DNA from: Diprion similis
Lineage: Eukaryota; Arthropoda; Insecta; Hymenoptera; Diprionidae
Assembly (NCBI RefSeq): GCF_021155765.1
Contig: NC_060113.1
Location: 156,001-220,000, forward strand
Reading direction: 5' to 3'
DNA length: 64,000 nt
Positions within the stretch are counted from its first letter, which is position 1. Each line of letters begins with the position of its first letter. Shown piece by piece: positions 61,729 through 64,000 of the stretch. The position numbers were made by a program, and so were the translations under genes. The notes beneath the pieces were generated by a model, which saw only the letters and a list, made by a program, of their open reading frames with translations, did no database searches and was not told the origin of the DNA.

Positions 61729-61902
61729 CAGCATCAGCAGCTGTAGCTGCGGCAGCATCAGTATCTGTATCAACGATATAGAAACGCGCTTGCGCGCTCC
61801 GACGTAACAGGTGCATTCCATTCCATTTCATTCCATTACATTCCATGGAATGATTAGTCTTGTTGCACTTCATTGTAATACGAGGCTGAAGTTAGTAACG
61901 TT
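61571..61902. mobile_element. Inverted-repeat element with AACGTTACTAACTTCAG ends
   Basis: Left end AACGTTACTAACTTCAGTCTC and the reversed right end AACGTTACTAACTTCAGCCTC differ at one of 21 bases. The 332-bp interior holds an (AT)n of about 50 bases and ATTCC-type repeats, and no ORF. Related ends occur at 22.14 and 25.39 kb, suggesting a dispersed family. Confidence 0.65.
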
Positions 61903-63455
61903 GGTCTAACGAAAGGTTATTGGCTAAATCCTTTTTTGTTTTATTTTTATTTTTGAAATTTTTGTCATCAATTGGAATTGTATTAGTCAAGTTTCTAAAA
62001 TATGATTAGGTATGGTTTACATACTTTGTTATTACGGTTCAACGCTTTTTACAGACAGTATCTTTATTGTTTAACAATAAAGATTTCTCCGATATGTGGT
62101 TTATTAAAATTAATGACGTTAACAAGTGTGAGAAATTTTTTTCGCCGTCGGGGTAGTTGTTGGTGTGTGTATTTCTTGCAATCTATATATATTATAATAT
62201 ACTTGTTATGTCCGCGACTCGTGTAATGTTATCTTATGTATATATATATATATATATATGTAACCTGCTGCTTCCATAATAATTTAACACGTAACTCAAA
62301 TATTATCTGCGAAAGAATTAATTCGCCTGCTTGATTGATTATTATTATAATTATAATTATACTTACCTATCCGTGTACCAGTTGGAATTCATTCAAAGCA
62401 ACGCGCATCCTTACTTCCTTTCTTTGCTGCTTGTTGTTGTTGTTGTTTTTGTTGTTTATTGTTTTACCCCTGCAGCTCAGCACACGTGGTTGAAAAGTTT
62501 ATATCTTAGTTCGTGCAATAATGTCTTGTATATTATTATAAAGTATAAAATTATACGTCAAATGAAAATCAATCAACAATCGCCTTACCAATCCTGCAGC
62601 AGTCGTAAAAAATTATTCGCGGTTTTTTAACGATTTACTTGCCCTCATTCGTTTATGCAATGGCCTAACGTATGCAGTCATCCATCCATCCTTCCTCCTT
62701 CCTCCTTCCAATTTACACCTTTCTATTCTCTTTCAACCACCACGTGCAGCTCGCGTGGCTCCTCGTCTTCTTATCGCCGTTGTTCGAATTAATCGCGTTC
62801 CGTTTTGGCCAGCTGTTTGGTGTACAAAAAAAATTTTTTTTTTTTTTTTCTGTTCTTATCATTATTTACATCCGTTCGAATCTATTTTCCACAATCTTTT
62901 TACAAAAAGAAATAACTACCTATACCTACCTTCATATATATATACTTTGCTATAGTATAATATGTATAGTACATACATCCGTACCGCACCTACCGCTTTT
63001 TTTTTTATTTTTTTTTTTTTATTTATTTGTTTTTGTTTTTTTACCTACAGGCACTGCTATTCTTCTTCTCTGCGCGAGTGTGTGTATATTTATATATATA
63101 TATATATATATGAAGGTATTCCGTTATACTCCATATATGTACGTACCTGTACCAACCTACCCAACCATTGCAGACGACTATACGTCTGTACCTCAATGAA
63201 ATTCCCACGCCTCGATTGCTCGCTACACGTTCACTCGTCGTGAGACGATCATCTTATTAAATGTGTGCGGTGTGCGTGTGTATGGGAGGGGGGGGGATGC
63301 GATTTTAGAAATCCGGAGATCGTTTTTCACATGTATTTTTATTCAATTTCTTGGTTAAAAAACAAAAAAAAAAAAAAAAACACAATTCGACAAATTCAAA
63401 ATATTTTTCACAAATTCAAAACGCACCGACACGTGGTGTCGAGTAGTCTTGCTGG

Positions 63456-63580
63456 GGAAACTATCCTTGAATTTTGCTTTTTACTTAAAAATTCCTGGAA
63501 ACTATCCTCGAATTTTGCTTTTTACTTAATTTGCTTTTTACTTAAAAATTCCTGGAAACTATTCTCGAATTTTTATTTTC
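63456..63580. repeat. Short tandem repeat, 41-57 bp units
   Basis: The unit starting GGAAACTATCCTYGAATTTT begins at 63456, 63497 and 63554. The second copy carries an internal duplication of TTTGCTTTTTACTTAA, which explains the longer spacing. Confidence 0.9.
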
Positions 63581-64000
63581 GTTCTGAAAATTACGGTTTT
63601 TAATGTCCCTTAAGTAACCTGAAAATTTCCCTGAAATGACGTTGTATTTATTACGTTCATTTTTTACCGAACACCATGCGACATATGATAAATCAATCAA
63701 TTTCAAACCACGATCGTCTCTCAATCACCGACGACGAGTCCAACTACCAACAGAATTAATTACTTTCTCTACACCCGCCCATAGATTATATATATATATA
63801 TATATATATAATATCGAAATTTTATTAACATTATTATATAATAACTTGTTATTTACCTACTACCATATATATAGTCAGTCTGACATATGAATCTGACAGT
63901 GATACAATTATATCAACAATGTCAGTGCAGTCTAACAATAAGTGTTAAATACGTAACTCAATCTTGATGAACGCTGATCGATCGATTAACTTCTCTCTCT

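Larger units (their letters stand above)
56006..64000. other. Probable first intron of the gene starting at 55937
   Basis: Dense microsatellites: (AT)n at 57.27, 58.90, 61.68, 62.24 and 63.79 kb, (CTG)n at 57.80, 58.51 and 59.24 kb, (GATGAG)n at 60.66 kb, (CGA)n at 60.95 kb, and poly-C/poly-T at 59.50 kb. No coding exon found on either strand. A frame at 56887 (MASNSNSSGSSGG...) is low-complexity and probably not coding. Confidence 0.5.

Noticed and set aside
1-64000. tRNA, rRNA, CRISPR arrays, viral genes
   Set aside because: None found by eye; no cloverleaf-like T-arm boxes in suitable context, no spaced direct repeats and no viral protein motifs.

Overview
This is a stretch of animal nuclear DNA, almost certainly from an insect. 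The genes are split by GT-AG introns, intergenic and intronic DNA is crowded with microsatellites, and there is an interstitial tract of TTAGG, the usual arthropod telomere repeat. The proteins read like hymenopteran ones, possibly a sawfly, but that placement is an impression from memory and not a search result. I see no bacterial, viral or CRISPR content.

Layout, left to right. (1) About 0.6-16.4 kb, minus strand: the 5' coding exons of a Tousled-like kinase (TLK). Four N-terminal exons splice in frame; the kinase domain lies beyond the left edge. The introns are up to 10 kb and full of simple repeats. The first coding exon begins at an acceptor, so non-coding 5' exons and the promoter lie upstream, probably somewhere in 17-32 kb. 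(2) 16.4-34.2 kb: no coding exon I can support. It holds microsatellites, a 130-bp tandem duplication, TTAGG-like and other pentanucleotide arrays, and two promoter-like patches (29.8 and 31.7 kb). (3) 34.25-37.21 kb, minus: a complete 9-exon AVL9 gene. (4) 38.11-42.56 kb, plus: a complete 18-exon VPS35L gene (Retriever subunit), head to head with AVL9. (5) 43.54-47.79 kb, minus: a complete 10-exon mitochondrial 4-aminobutyrate aminotransferase gene (ABAT), tail to tail with VPS35L, with two inverted-repeat elements in its introns. (6) 49.42-52.21 kb, minus: seven in-frame exons of a gene I do not recognise. (7) 53.61-55.63 kb, minus: a complete 5-exon mitochondrial ribosomal protein mL50 gene (MRPL50). 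(8) 55.94 kb onward, plus: the first coding exon of an unidentified gene, head to head with MRPL50, followed by about 8 kb of repeat-rich probable intron.

The genes look like independent housekeeping functions: chromatin-assembly kinase signalling, late secretory traffic, endosomal recycling, GABA breakdown and mitochondrial translation. The possible functional links are the two divergent promoters (AVL9/VPS35L, both membrane traffic; MRPL50/unknown). Exon models were built by hand from splice signals, reading-frame phase and recalled family sequences. For the four complete models (AVL9, VPS35L, ABAT, MRPL50) the exon lengths sum to whole numbers of codons. No previously undescribed biological system is evident. 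The most interesting items are an inverted-repeat element whose target duplication forms part of the ABAT intron 4 splice donor, a small dispersed repeat family sharing the end AACGTTACTRACTT, the unidentified gene at 49-52 kb, and an upstream ORF overlapping a start codon at 55.93 kb.
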